This document shows, piece after piece, positions 1-11,645 of a DNA stretch of 37,907 nucleotides; positions within the stretch are counted from its first letter, which is position 1; each line of letters begins with the position of its first letter. The stretch is from Punctularia strigosozonata HHB-11173 SS5. Taxonomy: Eukaryota; Basidiomycota; Agaricomycetes; Corticiales; Punctulariaceae. Both the position numbers and the translations under genes were made by a program. The stretch lies in contig NW_006767434.1 in NCBI RefSeq assembly GCF_000264995.1, positions 828,269 through 866,175 of the forward strand, given 5' to 3'. The notes beneath the pieces are model-generated. The model saw only the letters and a program-made list of their open reading frames with translations. It ran no database searches and had not been told where the DNA came from.

Positions 1-836
1 TCATCGGCGATACCTAAAGAGGTAATAAGACGGTTAGCCTGTATGGGAGGCTTGAGGGGTCTTGTGTTGATGTGTTGTACGACGCGCCGTGCGTCGAAGT
101 TCCTAGAGAAATAAAGGGAGAGATTAGTTGTTCCTTTGGTGGCGGAGGCGATAGAGCATGGGAAACGGATTCGAACAGCCTATGGTGGCTGTGTAGAGTC
201 GATAGAGTCGATAGAGAGTCGATAGGGAAGCTGTCCAGGCACTTGAGTCCTGACAGAGAGAGAGTTTAGCAGATGACTGCTGAGTACTTTTCGGGGGGAA
301 CTGATTGATTTCTCATTCATGCCGATTCAGCTACATTTTATACTCCTTAGCTAGGCCAGCTTTCTGAGTCATATTAGTAATCCTAGCAGTGCTGAGTCAG
401 CTTCTGACTCAGCTGAGTCATGATTTGTCATGTGCTGACTAAGATTGGGCACCGCTTGGCAATCCTTTCCTAATATGGTCAGACTTTCCTGGGCCAGTTT
501 AAGGTACATGCTTGGTCTATTTTACTTAGATTCTATACTACTACATAACAGAAAGGCTGCAGAATGAATAAAAAATGGAGGTTTTCGAGCAGTTCCGCAC
601 CTATTCACTTTAGGGGCGGGACAATGCGCAAGTCGCTGATGCCCCTTTGAGTCATCAGAATGCAGAGCTATAGTTTGACATACTTGTCACCTTCTGCTTT
701 TATACAACTGCCTCGATGGCAATGTTAGTTTTCAAGAGCCACAGAGAGATCACAAAATGCGCCACAACGGCCCCCCTCGTGATCCTCCCTCCAGGTTGCG
801 CTGGTGAGAAAGTACGAGCCAGAAGCCTTTTGAAAT
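1..836. other. Gene-free left flank with short repeats
   Basis: I find no gene here. The stretch holds three closely spaced copies of GAGTCGATA around 195-230 and five TGASTCA heptamers (365-371, 393-399, 405-411, 414-420, 648-654). Two of these form the 16-bp palindrome at 405-420. It lies directly upstream of a decayed recombinase gene, so it may be the leader or terminal part of an old mobile element. I cannot define its ends. Confidence 0.5.
405..420. repeat. 16-bp perfect palindrome made of two TGASTCA sites
   Basis: TGACTCAGCTGAGTCA is its own reverse complement and contains two bZIP-type (Gcn4/AP-1 class) heptamers. Further heptamers lie at 365-371, 393-399 and 648-654. TGASTCA is the known binding consensus of Gcn4/AP-1 bZIP factors; any regulatory role here is inference, because the only nearby coding sequence is a broken recombinase. 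Confidence 0.5.
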
Positions 837-840
837 ATTG

Positions 841-1625
841 CCGGCTGCACACCGGCTCCCGCTGTTGGCAAGGTCGGTAAGCCAGCTGAACAGGGCAATT
901 CGGGCCAGTTGGGTGCCGGGCACTCTCAGAGGCTACAGCAGCACCGTGAACCGGTATCTCCGCTTCTGCAAACAGGAACACATCCCCAATGAAGAGAGGT
1001 TCCTGGCCCCAGAGGTAGTGCTATGCACGTTTGCCACTAGGGCTTTGGGGAAGCTGGCGGGGAGACGGCAAGGAGCTGGATCACAGGCCTTAAAGCGTGG
1101 CATACCGTGCAAGATTCCCTTTGGCTAGGAGGCAGAAGGCTTCAGCAGGTCCTGAAAGGCATCGAGAACCTGAGGCCCCGCGAATCGTGCAAACCACCAA
1201 GAGGACCAGTCACATGGGATATGCTGTGCCAATTGCACAGGAGACTAAAATTTGAGTCGGCCTTCAACACCGCAGTCTTTGCAGCTGCTTGCTGCATGTT
1301 TTGGGGGCAGTTCCGTGCCAGTGAGCTCCTTCCGAACTCCCAAACGGTGTTCCAAGATCACCTCCCAAAGCACGGAGATTTCCACAAACCCTCCAGGACA
1401 TCGGCTTCATACTCCATTTTACTCCCCTCATTGAAAACTTGTTATGCAAAAGGGGAAGCAGTGTTTCTACATCAACAGCGCGGCTCAATAGACCCCATCT
1501 ATGCCCTGGCATACCACCTACAGAAGACCAATCTACCCTTCAGCTTGGCTCTCTTTGCATTTTGGACCTCATAGGACCCCAAACTCCTCACCAGACTGGC
1601 CTTCCTTGCGCGCTGCAACAACCGG
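841..1625 (+). pseudogene. Decayed tyrosine-recombinase (Crypton/YR-retroelement type) relic
   Basis: Two reading frames give one protein that resembles the tyrosine recombinases common in agaricomycete mobile elements. The N-terminal core-binding part (frame 1, 841-~1068, with WVPGTLRGYSSTVNRYLRFC) shifts near 1065-1070 into frame 3, which runs from about 1107 to 1574. This frame carries the segment with WGQFRASELLP, where the Arg matches the first catalytic Arg of the family. It continues with a KGEAVFL-type strand region, then a second break and a short match containing LTRLAFLARCN near 1580-1620. The C-terminal HxxR and catalytic Tyr boxes are not found. At least two frameshifts and the missing C-terminus make it inactive. 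The family call is fairly firm; the element class (Crypton versus DIRS/Ngaro) cannot be decided because no reverse transcriptase is visible. Confidence 0.6.
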
Positions 1626-1736
1626 GCCCGCCTTTCGTTTGCTTGCAGAGGGGGCGGCCCTTGTGGGCCACTTCCTTTCACCCAAAATGAGAGGAAAGGG
1701 CTGACTGTCAGACAACCATATACAGACACCTTTGTA

Positions 1737-1779
1737 CTCAGGGTGGTGGAAAGTGTGCGCACGGGGTCACGTGAGTGAC
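1737..1779 (+). repeat. Left terminal inverted repeat of the Tc1-like element
   Basis: It starts CTCAGGGTGGTGGAAAG directly after TA and matches the reverse complement of 2948-2990 at 42 of 43 positions (the difference is T/C in GGTGG/GGCGG). It includes the palindromic core TCACGTGA. Confidence 0.85.
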
Positions 1780-1807
1780 ACACGTCTTGACCTCGTATTT
1801 TTTCTGC

Positions 1808-2853
1808 ATGCCTCCTGCTGGAGTCAAAGAGTTTACCCCCAGCAAAAGGGGTCATATACTTGCTCTACTCGACGAAGGATACTACTATGCACAAATTGCT
1901 GAGAAAGTCAGAGCATCGAAATATGGGGTAGCTGGGACTGTCTGGAGGGAGCGCAAGTACCATACTCGGAACTCCCTGCCCTGTTTAGGACGACCACGCA
2001 AGCTTACAGACCGTGACGGCGTCATATTATCCACACTGCCCGGAAGCACCACTTTGACACATATCAAGCTGTTGCTGATCATGTGGGCACTGTCAAAGTA
2101 CAACAAGTCCGACAGGCTCTCCATGATACTGGCTACCGCCGCCGCACTGCATGCCACAAATTCTACATGGCTGCTGCTGCTGCCAAGAATCGTCTTGCAT
2201 GGGCATGGGAGAACTCAGAGAGGGACTGGAGCACAGTTATCTGGACTGATGAATCTTCGATCGAGACCAGTGAATGTCCATAGAACCAAAAAGTCACCCG
2301 GCACCCTAGCAAAGAATTCCTCCTCAGCAACATACAGCCAACATTCCGTAGTGGGAGGAAGTCAATCATGCTCTGGGGCTGTATTGCCCACAACAAGAAA
2401 GGGCCATTGGTTGTGCTCGAGACAGCTGCAATGACAATAGGAACGAAGTTGAGGGGCGGGTTGGGTGGAGATGAGTATGTGAAGCAGGTGATGCAGGGAC
2501 CCTTGATTGCTTGGATCAGGGCTATGGAGGAGGAGAGGGGTCAGGAGATGCTGGTGGTTGAAGATGGAGCATCGCAGTGCTCTCGCAAAGAAGGCTCGGG
2601 CAGAGTTGGGCATCAAGAGCCTCTCACATCCTGCAAGTTCACCTGATCTTAACCCCATTGAGCCACTTTGGCTTTACTCAAGAACAACGTAGTGGCTACT
2701 AGGGGATCCTCCAACTCTGTCCAAACACTCAAGGCAGCAGTACAGAAGGCATGGGAGGAGATAACAGATGAGGAAGTTGGAAAACATACCCAGACAATGA
2801 AGGCTCGGGTGGAGGCAGTGAAAAAAGCTCAAGGCTGGCAAACACCATTCTAG
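1808..2853 (+). pseudogene. Frameshifted Tc1-like transposase
   Basis: The first ATG (1808) opens a helix-turn-helix N-terminus (YYYAQIAEKVRASKYGVAGT) followed by the GRPRKLT linker typical of Tc1 transposases. Reading then moves from frame 2 to frame 1 near 2075-2085. There the first catalytic Asp appears in VIWTDESSI. An in-frame TAG stands at 2281-2283. The second Asp is in VVEDGAS (about 2555-2575). A shift back to frame 2 gives SPDLNPIEPLW with the third acidic residue (DD34E-like spacing), and a last shift to frame 1 gives the C-terminal helix ending at 2853. Three frame changes and a stop mean no active enzyme is made, although all three catalytic positions are still recognisable. Confidence 0.8.
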
Positions 2854-2947
2854 TATAGTAGTCCTAATATACCATATATGCCATATATCTATTGACATTG
2901 TATGATCTACGCTCAGCAGAAAGAACAAGAGGATTGTTGCGGCGCGG

Positions 2948-2990
2948 GTCACTCACGTGACCCCGTGCGCACACTTTCCGCCACCCTGAG
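2948..2990 (-). repeat. Right terminal inverted repeat of the Tc1-like element
   Basis: Inverted partner of 1737-1779, ending CCACCCTGAG just before the TA at 2991-2992. Confidence 0.85.
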
Positions 2991-2993
2991 TAC

Positions 2994-3987
2994 CGTACAA
3001 TTGACAAGATGTGGATGGGTGTCAAGATCGGATACAAAGGGAGGAACAAGGTCAGAGGACCGAAGTCCAAAATGTAGATATGAAGAATAGAATGAAAGAG
3101 AAAGGGGAACTCAAAGGTAGAGTCGGAGGGGAGTTGGAGATGCGTCGGCGTTGAGTCGATAAGTCGGAAGCATTGGTGAAGTCGAGATCGGATGCGACCC
3201 AAGCCTAAGCTTGTGCGCTAGGCTGCTACATGCTCTGAGTCCGCAGGAGAGAGAGAACGAAGCTTAGTCGATATTCAAACTGACTATCTACGGCAAGTTT
3301 GACGGTTTATATACACAAAATAGAACAATGGCGAAGTCGGAGATGCGGAGATTGGAGGTGCCATTCGGCGCACAAAGGAAACATACGGAGATGAGTGATA
3401 ATGCATGGAACACAAAGGGAACATATCTAGAGAAGGGATGGAAGGGACGGTCCAAAAGATCTGTCACAAGCGACGGGAAACTAAAGTCTACAAAGGGAAA
3501 CTATGATGTCAAACAAAGGGAACAGGAAACAGGAAAGTCGGAGTTGAATCCATTCAGAGATCTGGAACCACTGGGGCGTTGAGCCGCCGGTGGCCCGGTG
3601 CATGTGATAGACGTATCCTGCCCTTGGCCAAAACGGGAAAGGCGGGATTGATGTCGGTGAAGAAGTCGGCAAAGAGTCGGAGATGAGTTGGAGAAGCTCG
3701 GTGCAGATCAGTGAAGATTGGCAGAGTGGATCGGCGTAGATCGGTCTGGATCAACATGTAACACTTGCCCAGCAATCTTACCCCTTGCATTGCAGACGGC
3801 ATGCCGCCCAACATTTAACAACACCGTAATGCATGCCCGACATGCCGCCCGACATTTAACAACACCATACACCAAATTGAGCAATCTGAATATGAATTCC
3901 TAACAAATATTGTATGTTGATGTGGTTGAAGATGTGATATGTCATACAGATACATGACGGGAAGTAGATAGTATAATTGATTTCACG
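2994..3987. other. Gene-free purine-rich repeat region
   Basis: I see no credible gene. The stretch is rich in related purine tracts. ACAAAGGGAA-like units occur at about 3371, 3411, 3489 and 3512, and GTCGGAGATG-like units near 3125, 3337 and 3675. The 84-codon open frame at 3328-3582 is mostly made of these repeats and has no recognisable domain. The region also holds a 41-bp tandem repeat (3800-3869). It is probably decayed mobile or low-complexity DNA between the transposon and the RTT109 3' end. Confidence 0.45.
3800..3869. repeat. 41-bp direct tandem repeat (1.7 copies)
   Basis: CATGCCGCCCAACATTTAAC at 3800 recurs at 3841 with one early change, and the similarity continues to 3828 and 3869 (27 of 29 positions match). 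No function is evident. Confidence 0.7.
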
Positions 3988-5604
3988 TTATTTCTTTCTC
4001 TTCCTTACAGTCAAGACCGTTACCCCAGATACATCTATAGCTGAGGGCTGACGTTCCTTCGCGGGATCAAATTTGTTTGACACATGTACGGTACCGTAAA
4101 CATGTTCGTGGTACGTGTCCCTGGGATGACTAGGTGATTTAAATCCTCGGTCTTCAGCTGGTGATCGACTGCGACATGCTGCTTCGCTCAACAGAGCCAC
4201 GCTAGACTGGTTGACCACCGTGTTCGTGATGTTAGACTTGGCAGCCGCGACATCCCCTGAAACCCTTGTAATGAGAGCGCGATTAGTGGTCATCGATTGC
4301 ACGCTGGGAGGAAGGGCCGAAAGTTTAGAGCCAGACCTGCTGGTTGGTTTGAGCGCGGTGGGTGGTGGGAAGTGGTCGGCTGTGAAGCCTTCGCACAGCG
4401 CCTTGATAGCGCTCTCGATGGTGTCCGTGGCACGATATGCGCGTTCCGCGGTCGAATACTCTGTTCCCGTGAGGAGTGTTGCGAGCACCCGACGATTGAC
4501 ATTCGAAGAAACTTGCCCCGGCTGAGAGACGGAGGACACGTCCGGCGGTATTGCGTCGTGTTGCGAGCGTGACGTAGGCAGCGAGATAGTGGATTGTGGA
4601 GATGGAAATCGAATACCGAGCACGAAGAACCCAGTCACCGCGCCTGCGACACACTCCTGTCGAAACGACATGCGTTCCCAAAACTCGTCCGGAGTAACCT
4701 TGCCCATTTCGCCTTCTGGGCGCGAGGTTTCATCGTCTGAAGAGTGTCGTGTAGTGACATCTTTGTCGTTCCTCCTCCGCTTTCGTTTCGGCGATTTTAC
4801 CCCCAAGTGTTCGCTGGTGTGAGCTATCTCATCCATGAACCGACTCTTGGGATCATCATCAAAGGATGGTATATAGTGTCCAAGATTGCGAGTCTGGACG
4901 CCCTCATCATCGTTGGGCGGTAGTGGACATGGAAGTGGTATCTGCGTTCTTGCATACGGATGCCCGTAGACCCAGGCTGTAGGACGCGGTATCGAGGATG
5001 TCGGATGAGGGACTCCAAGAGCTTGAATGGCTTCAGTTTCATTCAGGCCAGGAAGTACGTATGAGAGTTCAAGCTCGGAATGTGCAGGTTGCGCGAGCGC
5101 GACGTCGGTGAAGACCCCTTTCCACCATGCGCACAATTTGACGTCTGTAAGCGGGTGCTTCCCACTGTATTCGGAAGAGTTGGGAAAGAGGTATTGGTTT
5201 TGTGCTCGTGCAAAGACGTGAATCCACAGGGTATGGATAGGAAGAGGACACGTCGATGAATCGGAGTAGAAACGGAGGAAAGCTTCCACAAGGCGACGGG
5301 TGGGTGACGGTGCGGAACAATGCCCAGTGGTATCCACCTTGCATACGTTCAGTATAGCGGATGATGTCTGTCGAATGTGGTACAGGGAAGCTTCTAATCC
5401 TGCCACAAGGATACGGGGTCTGTCGTCGGAGGTTTGTTCGGAGACGAGGACGAGGATGTCTTGCAGGTCGACTCTGGGCCGCGGGATAGCGTACGGGAAG
5501 AGGTCGCCGTATTTGCGTGGGGCAGAGACAAGGACATGGAGGTGGAACGTCCTTGTCCCCGGTAGTGTTTTGAGCGCGTCGAGGAGGGCGTCGCGGAGTT
5601 TCAT
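3988..5604 (-). CDS. RTT109: Rtt109-type histone H3 acetyltransferase (KAT11)
   Basis: Fungal Rtt109 acetylates newly made histone H3, notably Lys56, with Asf1/Vps75 chaperones, supporting replication-coupled nucleosome assembly and DNA-damage tolerance. This 538-residue single-exon model shows the family signatures in order: an N-terminal LPGTRTFHLHVLVSAPRK strand region, TLWIHVFARAQNQYLFPNS, the core LGHYIPSFDDDPKSRFMDEI, where D249-D251 fit the catalytic acidic pair and K253 the auto-acetylated lysine of yeast Rtt109, then TPDEFWERMSFRQECV. A KRKRRR stretch in the variable loop is a likely nuclear signal. The C-terminus ends with a basic RKRKK tail. I start at the ATG at 5604 because the longer open frame begins with GTG at 5655, which is unlikely in a nuclear gene. 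It is transcribed away from COQ5 across an 87-bp gap. Confidence 0.9.
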   Translation of the reverse strand: MKLRDALLDALKTLPGTRTFHLHVLVSAPRKYGDLFPYAIPRPRVDLQDILVLVSEQTSDDRPRILVAGLEASLYHIRQTSSAILNVCKVDTTGHCSAPSPTRRLVEAFLRFYSDSSTCPLPIHTLWIHVFARAQNQYLFPNSSEYSGKHPLTDVKLCAWWKGVFTDVALAQPAHSELELSYVLPGLNETEAIQALGVPHPTSSIPRPTAWVYGHPYARTQIPLPCPLPPNDDEGVQTRNLGHYIPSFDDDPKSRFMDEIAHTSEHLGVKSPKRKRRRNDKDVTTRHSSDDETSRPEGEMGKVTPDEFWERMSFRQECVAGAVTGFFVLGIRFPSPQSTISLPTSRSQHDAIPPDVSSVSQPGQVSSNVNRRVLATLLTGTEYSTAERAYRATDTIESAIKALCEGFTADHFPPPTALKPTSRSGSKLSALPPSVQSMTTNRALITRVSGDVAAAKSNITNTVVNQSSVALLSEAACRSRSPAEDRGFKSPSHPRDTYHEHVYGTVHVSNKFDPAKERQPSAIDVSGVTVLTVRKRKK

Positions 5605-5691
5605 GACGAGTGCTCTCGAAAGAGGTCGTCGGACTCGCTCTCGGCGTCTCGACACCTCCAGCCAGCTTCCTCTCGCTCGCCCCTTCCGCTC
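5605..5691. promoter_or_regulatory. Very short shared promoter of RTT109 and COQ5
   Basis: Only 87 bp separate the two divergent start codons. No TATA box is visible. Both 5' untranslated regions and core promoters must lie within or overlap this stretch, or the coding start of one neighbour, so coupled expression is likely but unproven. Confidence 0.5.
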
Positions 5692-6662
5692 ATGAGGCCC
5701 CTCGCCCGCTTTGCGTCATGTTCCATACGCTCGATACGGCGAATGCATACCCGCCATAGTCATCAGGGTTCGTCTTTGCGCACCACCCACTTCGGTTACA
5801 AGACCGTCCCGGAGGAGGAAAAAGAGGGGCTCGTCAAGAACGTCTTCAACTCTGTCGCGAGCTCATATGATCTCATGAATGATGCCATGTCCTTTGGCAT
5901 TCACCGTCTATGGAAAGACACGTTTGTTTCCTCTCTGGCGCCAGGGAAGAACGGGCCCATGCGGTGTCTAGACGTCGCTGGTGGAACTGGCGACATTGCT
6001 CTGCGAATCCTTGACCACGCGAGAGAGACGTACGCCGACAGAGAGACCGTCGTCGAGGTCGCTGACATCAACACGGAGATGCTGAAGGAGGGATATAAAC
6101 GATTCAAGAAGACTATGTATCACAACAGTTCGTCGCGCGGTTGTTGTAATGCCCTATACTCACTCAGTCATAGCACCGCAGGTTTCGTTTCATGAAGCGA
6201 ATGCGATGAAGCTCCAATTCCCTAGCGATACGTATGATTTATATACGATCGCGTTCGGTATTCGCAACTGCACATCAATACCTGATGTGCTGCAAGAAGC
6301 GCACAGGGTGCTTAAGCCTGGCGGTGTTTTCGCTTGCCTAGAATTCAGCAAAGTCAACAATCCGCTACTAGCCACGTAAGCTTGGCACCCCCAGTCGTCT
6401 GGTATACTAATGACCCCTGCGTAGTGTGTATGATCAGTACTCGTTCTCCTTGATCCCACTTATGGGAACAATCCTCGCCGGAGATCGCGACTCCTATCAA
6501 TACCTGGTTGAGTCTATACGGAACTTCCCAGCCCAGGCTGATTTTGCAAAAATGATTCAAGAAGCGGGCTTTGCGACAGGAGAGATGCGGGAAGGCAAAG
6601 GAGGGGCCTGGCGTGATCTCACCGGAGGTGTTGCTTGCATACACACTGGGGTTAAGCTATAA
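5692..6662 (+). CDS. COQ5: COQ5, ubiquinone-biosynthesis C-methyltransferase
   Basis: Coq5 methylates the ring of 2-polyprenyl-6-methoxy-benzoquinol with SAM, in the CoQ-synthome on the matrix side of the inner mitochondrial membrane. Exons 5692-6127, 6174-6375 and 6425-6662 give 291 residues. The Arg-rich start (MRPLARFASCSIRSIRR) is a mitochondrial presequence. UbiE/COQ5 signature 1 is YDLMNDAMSFGIHRLW (59-74), SAM motif I is DVAGGTGD (94-101), and signature 2 is RVLKPGGVFACLEFS. The C-terminus ends with WRDLTGGVACIHTG as in relatives. The first intron (46 nt) could use another AG at 6167; I chose 6173 because it restores NTPQVSF. The length is typical for the family. Confidence 0.93.
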
Positions 6663-6904
6663 TATAATCCTATATCTAATCCTTTTCTGCAAACCCCTCA
6701 TAAACCAAAGATGCCGTAGTCCGAATATTCCACCTAGATGAGCGCAGACCCTTCGTGTTCTCAACGCTCAGTACCCGCGGTCCGCGCCCAGTCGCGACAG
6801 GCACAGTGGCTGTACGCGCCGCGCAGGCTTGTCCTCCTCCTAAGCTCATCTTGCGACCAAACACGCCACTCTGAGCTGCGCTGATCAGCTCCTTCTTGTC
6901 CAGG

Positions 6905-9643
<2,739 letters not shown>

Positions 9644-9816
9644 TCATCTCGTTCAGTTTCCGTTTAGTACGAATGTATTCCACATTACTCAGCACAGCCA
9701 CTTCCCCCATCGCAATGACATGTAAAATAACTATAGCCTTCCTCTCCATCTCTTTAGACGGTGCTGCTACAGACGTCTGACACTTGTTTAGACGGTCGAT
9801 AGACGGCTCGTTGATC

Positions 9817-10964
9817 ATGCCGTCACCCCCAGCCGCGGGGCCAAGCTCTCCTCCCCCCCGCAAGCTAAAGGCGCCTTCAGCCCCTTCAGGCGGTTATTCG
9901 AGTTCTTCGTCGGTTTCGTCTTCAGAGTCGGACTCGGCGTCAAGCTCTGACGAGGAAAGCACAACAAGCGAATCCGACGAAGAAATCAACCCAGAGTACC
10001 TTGATTCCCTTCTCGAGAGGGCACGGCGGAATGTACAAGCGCGAAAGGCTTCATCGACCGTCGAGGAGGACGTTATACGACTAGAAGGCGTCGATGGAAT
10101 AGCGACGGATGCGTCAGTCTTTTCGTTCGTCATTCTTATTCGCCAAGCTAACGATGCCTACGGCAGCGTCCTTCCCGCCCTTGACCCCGGACCTCTGCCT
10201 CCGCCATATATCACAACAGAATCTGACAACAACACGGAAAACACGATAAAAAAGCAGCGTCGTCGCCGGAGAACCGACGGGGCCTCCGCCAAAGTCGCCG
10301 ACCCTGAGGCAACGCGGACCGAGAATGCTGCTGCCGCTATCGCTAGTTATTTCCAAGGCGCCCCCGCCCCGCCATTACCCCCTCCTGAACTCGATCCCAA
10401 AACTGGACGGGCTTTGACCAAGAAGGAACGGAAAGCTGTACGTGGACCTCGTGCCTGGATGGCAGTATGAACGCTCTCGTGCTAATCTATGCGACTTGCA
10501 GCTCAAGGCTGACACTGCTGGCGCATCCTGGTTCGATTTGCCCGCTCCTCCCGCCGCGGAGCTCCCACGGCTCTATCGCGAGGTCGAAGCACTGCGCCTA
10601 CGGAACCATCTTGACCCCAAGCGTTTCTATCGAAAGGAGGAGGGAGAAGGAAAGGGAATCAAGGGATTGCCCAAGTACTTTGCGGTATGTCTCACTTGTT
10701 TCTGACTATCATTGGTACAGGTGCTCACAGATGGTTTGTCCCTAGATCGGAACGGTTGTCGCTGAACGCTCACCATTCGACACGGCTTCGCCAAGTAACC
10801 TAACAAGGGCGGCGAGAAAACGAACGCTCGTTGACGAACTAGTGGACGATGCAGAGGCGAAGTCGTACGCGAAGAAAAAGTTCAAGGAGCTGCAGACGGT
10901 CAGAGGAGCCCGAGGCAAGGGTACGCTACGGGCGAAGAACGCCCTGCGGAAGAAGAAGTGGTGA
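9817..10964 (+). CDS. FCF2: Fcf2-type pre-rRNA processing protein
   Basis: Fcf2 (DNTTIP2 in animals) is a nucleolar factor needed for early pre-rRNA cleavages in 18S rRNA formation. Exons 9817-10124, 10167-10437, 10502-10684 and 10746-10964 give 326 residues. The N-terminal third is an acidic Ser/Asp/Glu-rich tract. The Fcf2 domain occupies about residue 190 to the end, with AGASWFDLPAP, LRNHLDPKRFYRK, LPKYFAIGTVV and a very basic tail (KKKFKELQ, LRKKKW). The ATG at 9817 is the first in frame; an upstream TTG is not used. The first intron is only 42 nt, a multiple of three and free of stops, so an unspliced form would also be translated. CUL1 ends 173 bp upstream. Confidence 0.9.
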
Positions 10965-11645
10965 TGGAACGAGAGTTGTTGGGCGCAACTCGGTGCTTCT
11001 CGAGGCTGCGATCGTCGACGTCGCCTCGGGCCTCGCTGTTGCACCGTATTCAGCGGCAGCGGCTAGGTTTGACGACCTATCGCCTTTTCTTCGCGGATCC
11101 GACTGGACGGGAGCGATACGTCATGGATGCGTCCATACGGATATACGCGAGAAGGTCGAGGGCCTTCGCATCGTCATGGGGGATCACCGATGAGATTGCG
11201 TGCAGATGTCGCGGTTGCCCAGACTCCTGATGTCGAGCACGGCGTAGTGTATGTCTTTATCCATTGGATGTTATCGCAAGCACATGGTGCAGTGTTTGTT
11301 TCTGACTCTGAGGATCGGAGTGGCCGCGCCGGAGCGCCGCTCATTGTGGAAGTGATGGTTCGGCGGATGGAAATAAGAAGGGCTGCGATCGAGCGCGCTC
11401 AATGAATCAAGCAGGCCGGGCGCGGTCAGAACTCGGTTTGGCACTGGTGCCGGAGCCTGCGTGCGTTCGTAAATGAATGGGTCGTTGACGGCAGCCTCGG
11501 AAGAGCAGGTGTGTGAGGGTGAGTGCAAACGGAACAAGGCGAAGAACGTCTGGGAGCAGAGCGTTCCTCAATCAACCTCGCGCTCAAGCCTCCCTTCCGC
11601 AGGGCCCCCCCTCTCCCTCCTCGTCCACCTCCCGGCCGTTCTGTC
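10965..11645. other. Intergenic region between FCF2 and the coiled-coil gene
   Basis: About 680 bp holding the FCF2 3' region and the promoter of the next gene. Open frames of 80-114 codons occur on both strands, but none has a recognisable domain. CT-rich tracts at 11585-11640, just before the next ATG, look like a pyrimidine-rich 5' leader. Confidence 0.4.

Larger units (their letters stand above)
1737..2990 (+). mobile_element. Tc1/mariner-like DNA transposon with intact TIRs
   Basis: A 43-bp terminal inverted repeat (1737-1779 against 2948-2990) has a single mismatch and is flanked on both sides by TA (1735-1736 and 2991-2992), the target duplication typical of the Tc1/mariner superfamily. 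The interior codes for a DDE transposase that is now frameshifted. The total length of 1254 bp is normal for a full-length Tc1-like element. It sits immediately after the tyrosine-recombinase relic, so it may have inserted into that older element. The well matched TIRs suggest a fairly recent insertion, or selection for mobilisation in trans. Confidence 0.85.

Noticed and set aside
130-200. tRNA-like B-box (GTTCGAATCC on the minus strand)
   Set aside because: The T-stem does not pair and no A-box or acceptor stem lies at the required distance.
2864-3202. 112-codon minus-strand frame over the transposon's right end
   Set aside because: It runs through the TIR into purine-rich repeat DNA and has no domain.
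5605-5655. N-terminal extension of RTT109 by 17 residues
   Set aside because: The extension starts with GTG and adds an Arg-rich piece unlike Rtt109 N-termini; the ATG at 5604 gives the family-typical start.
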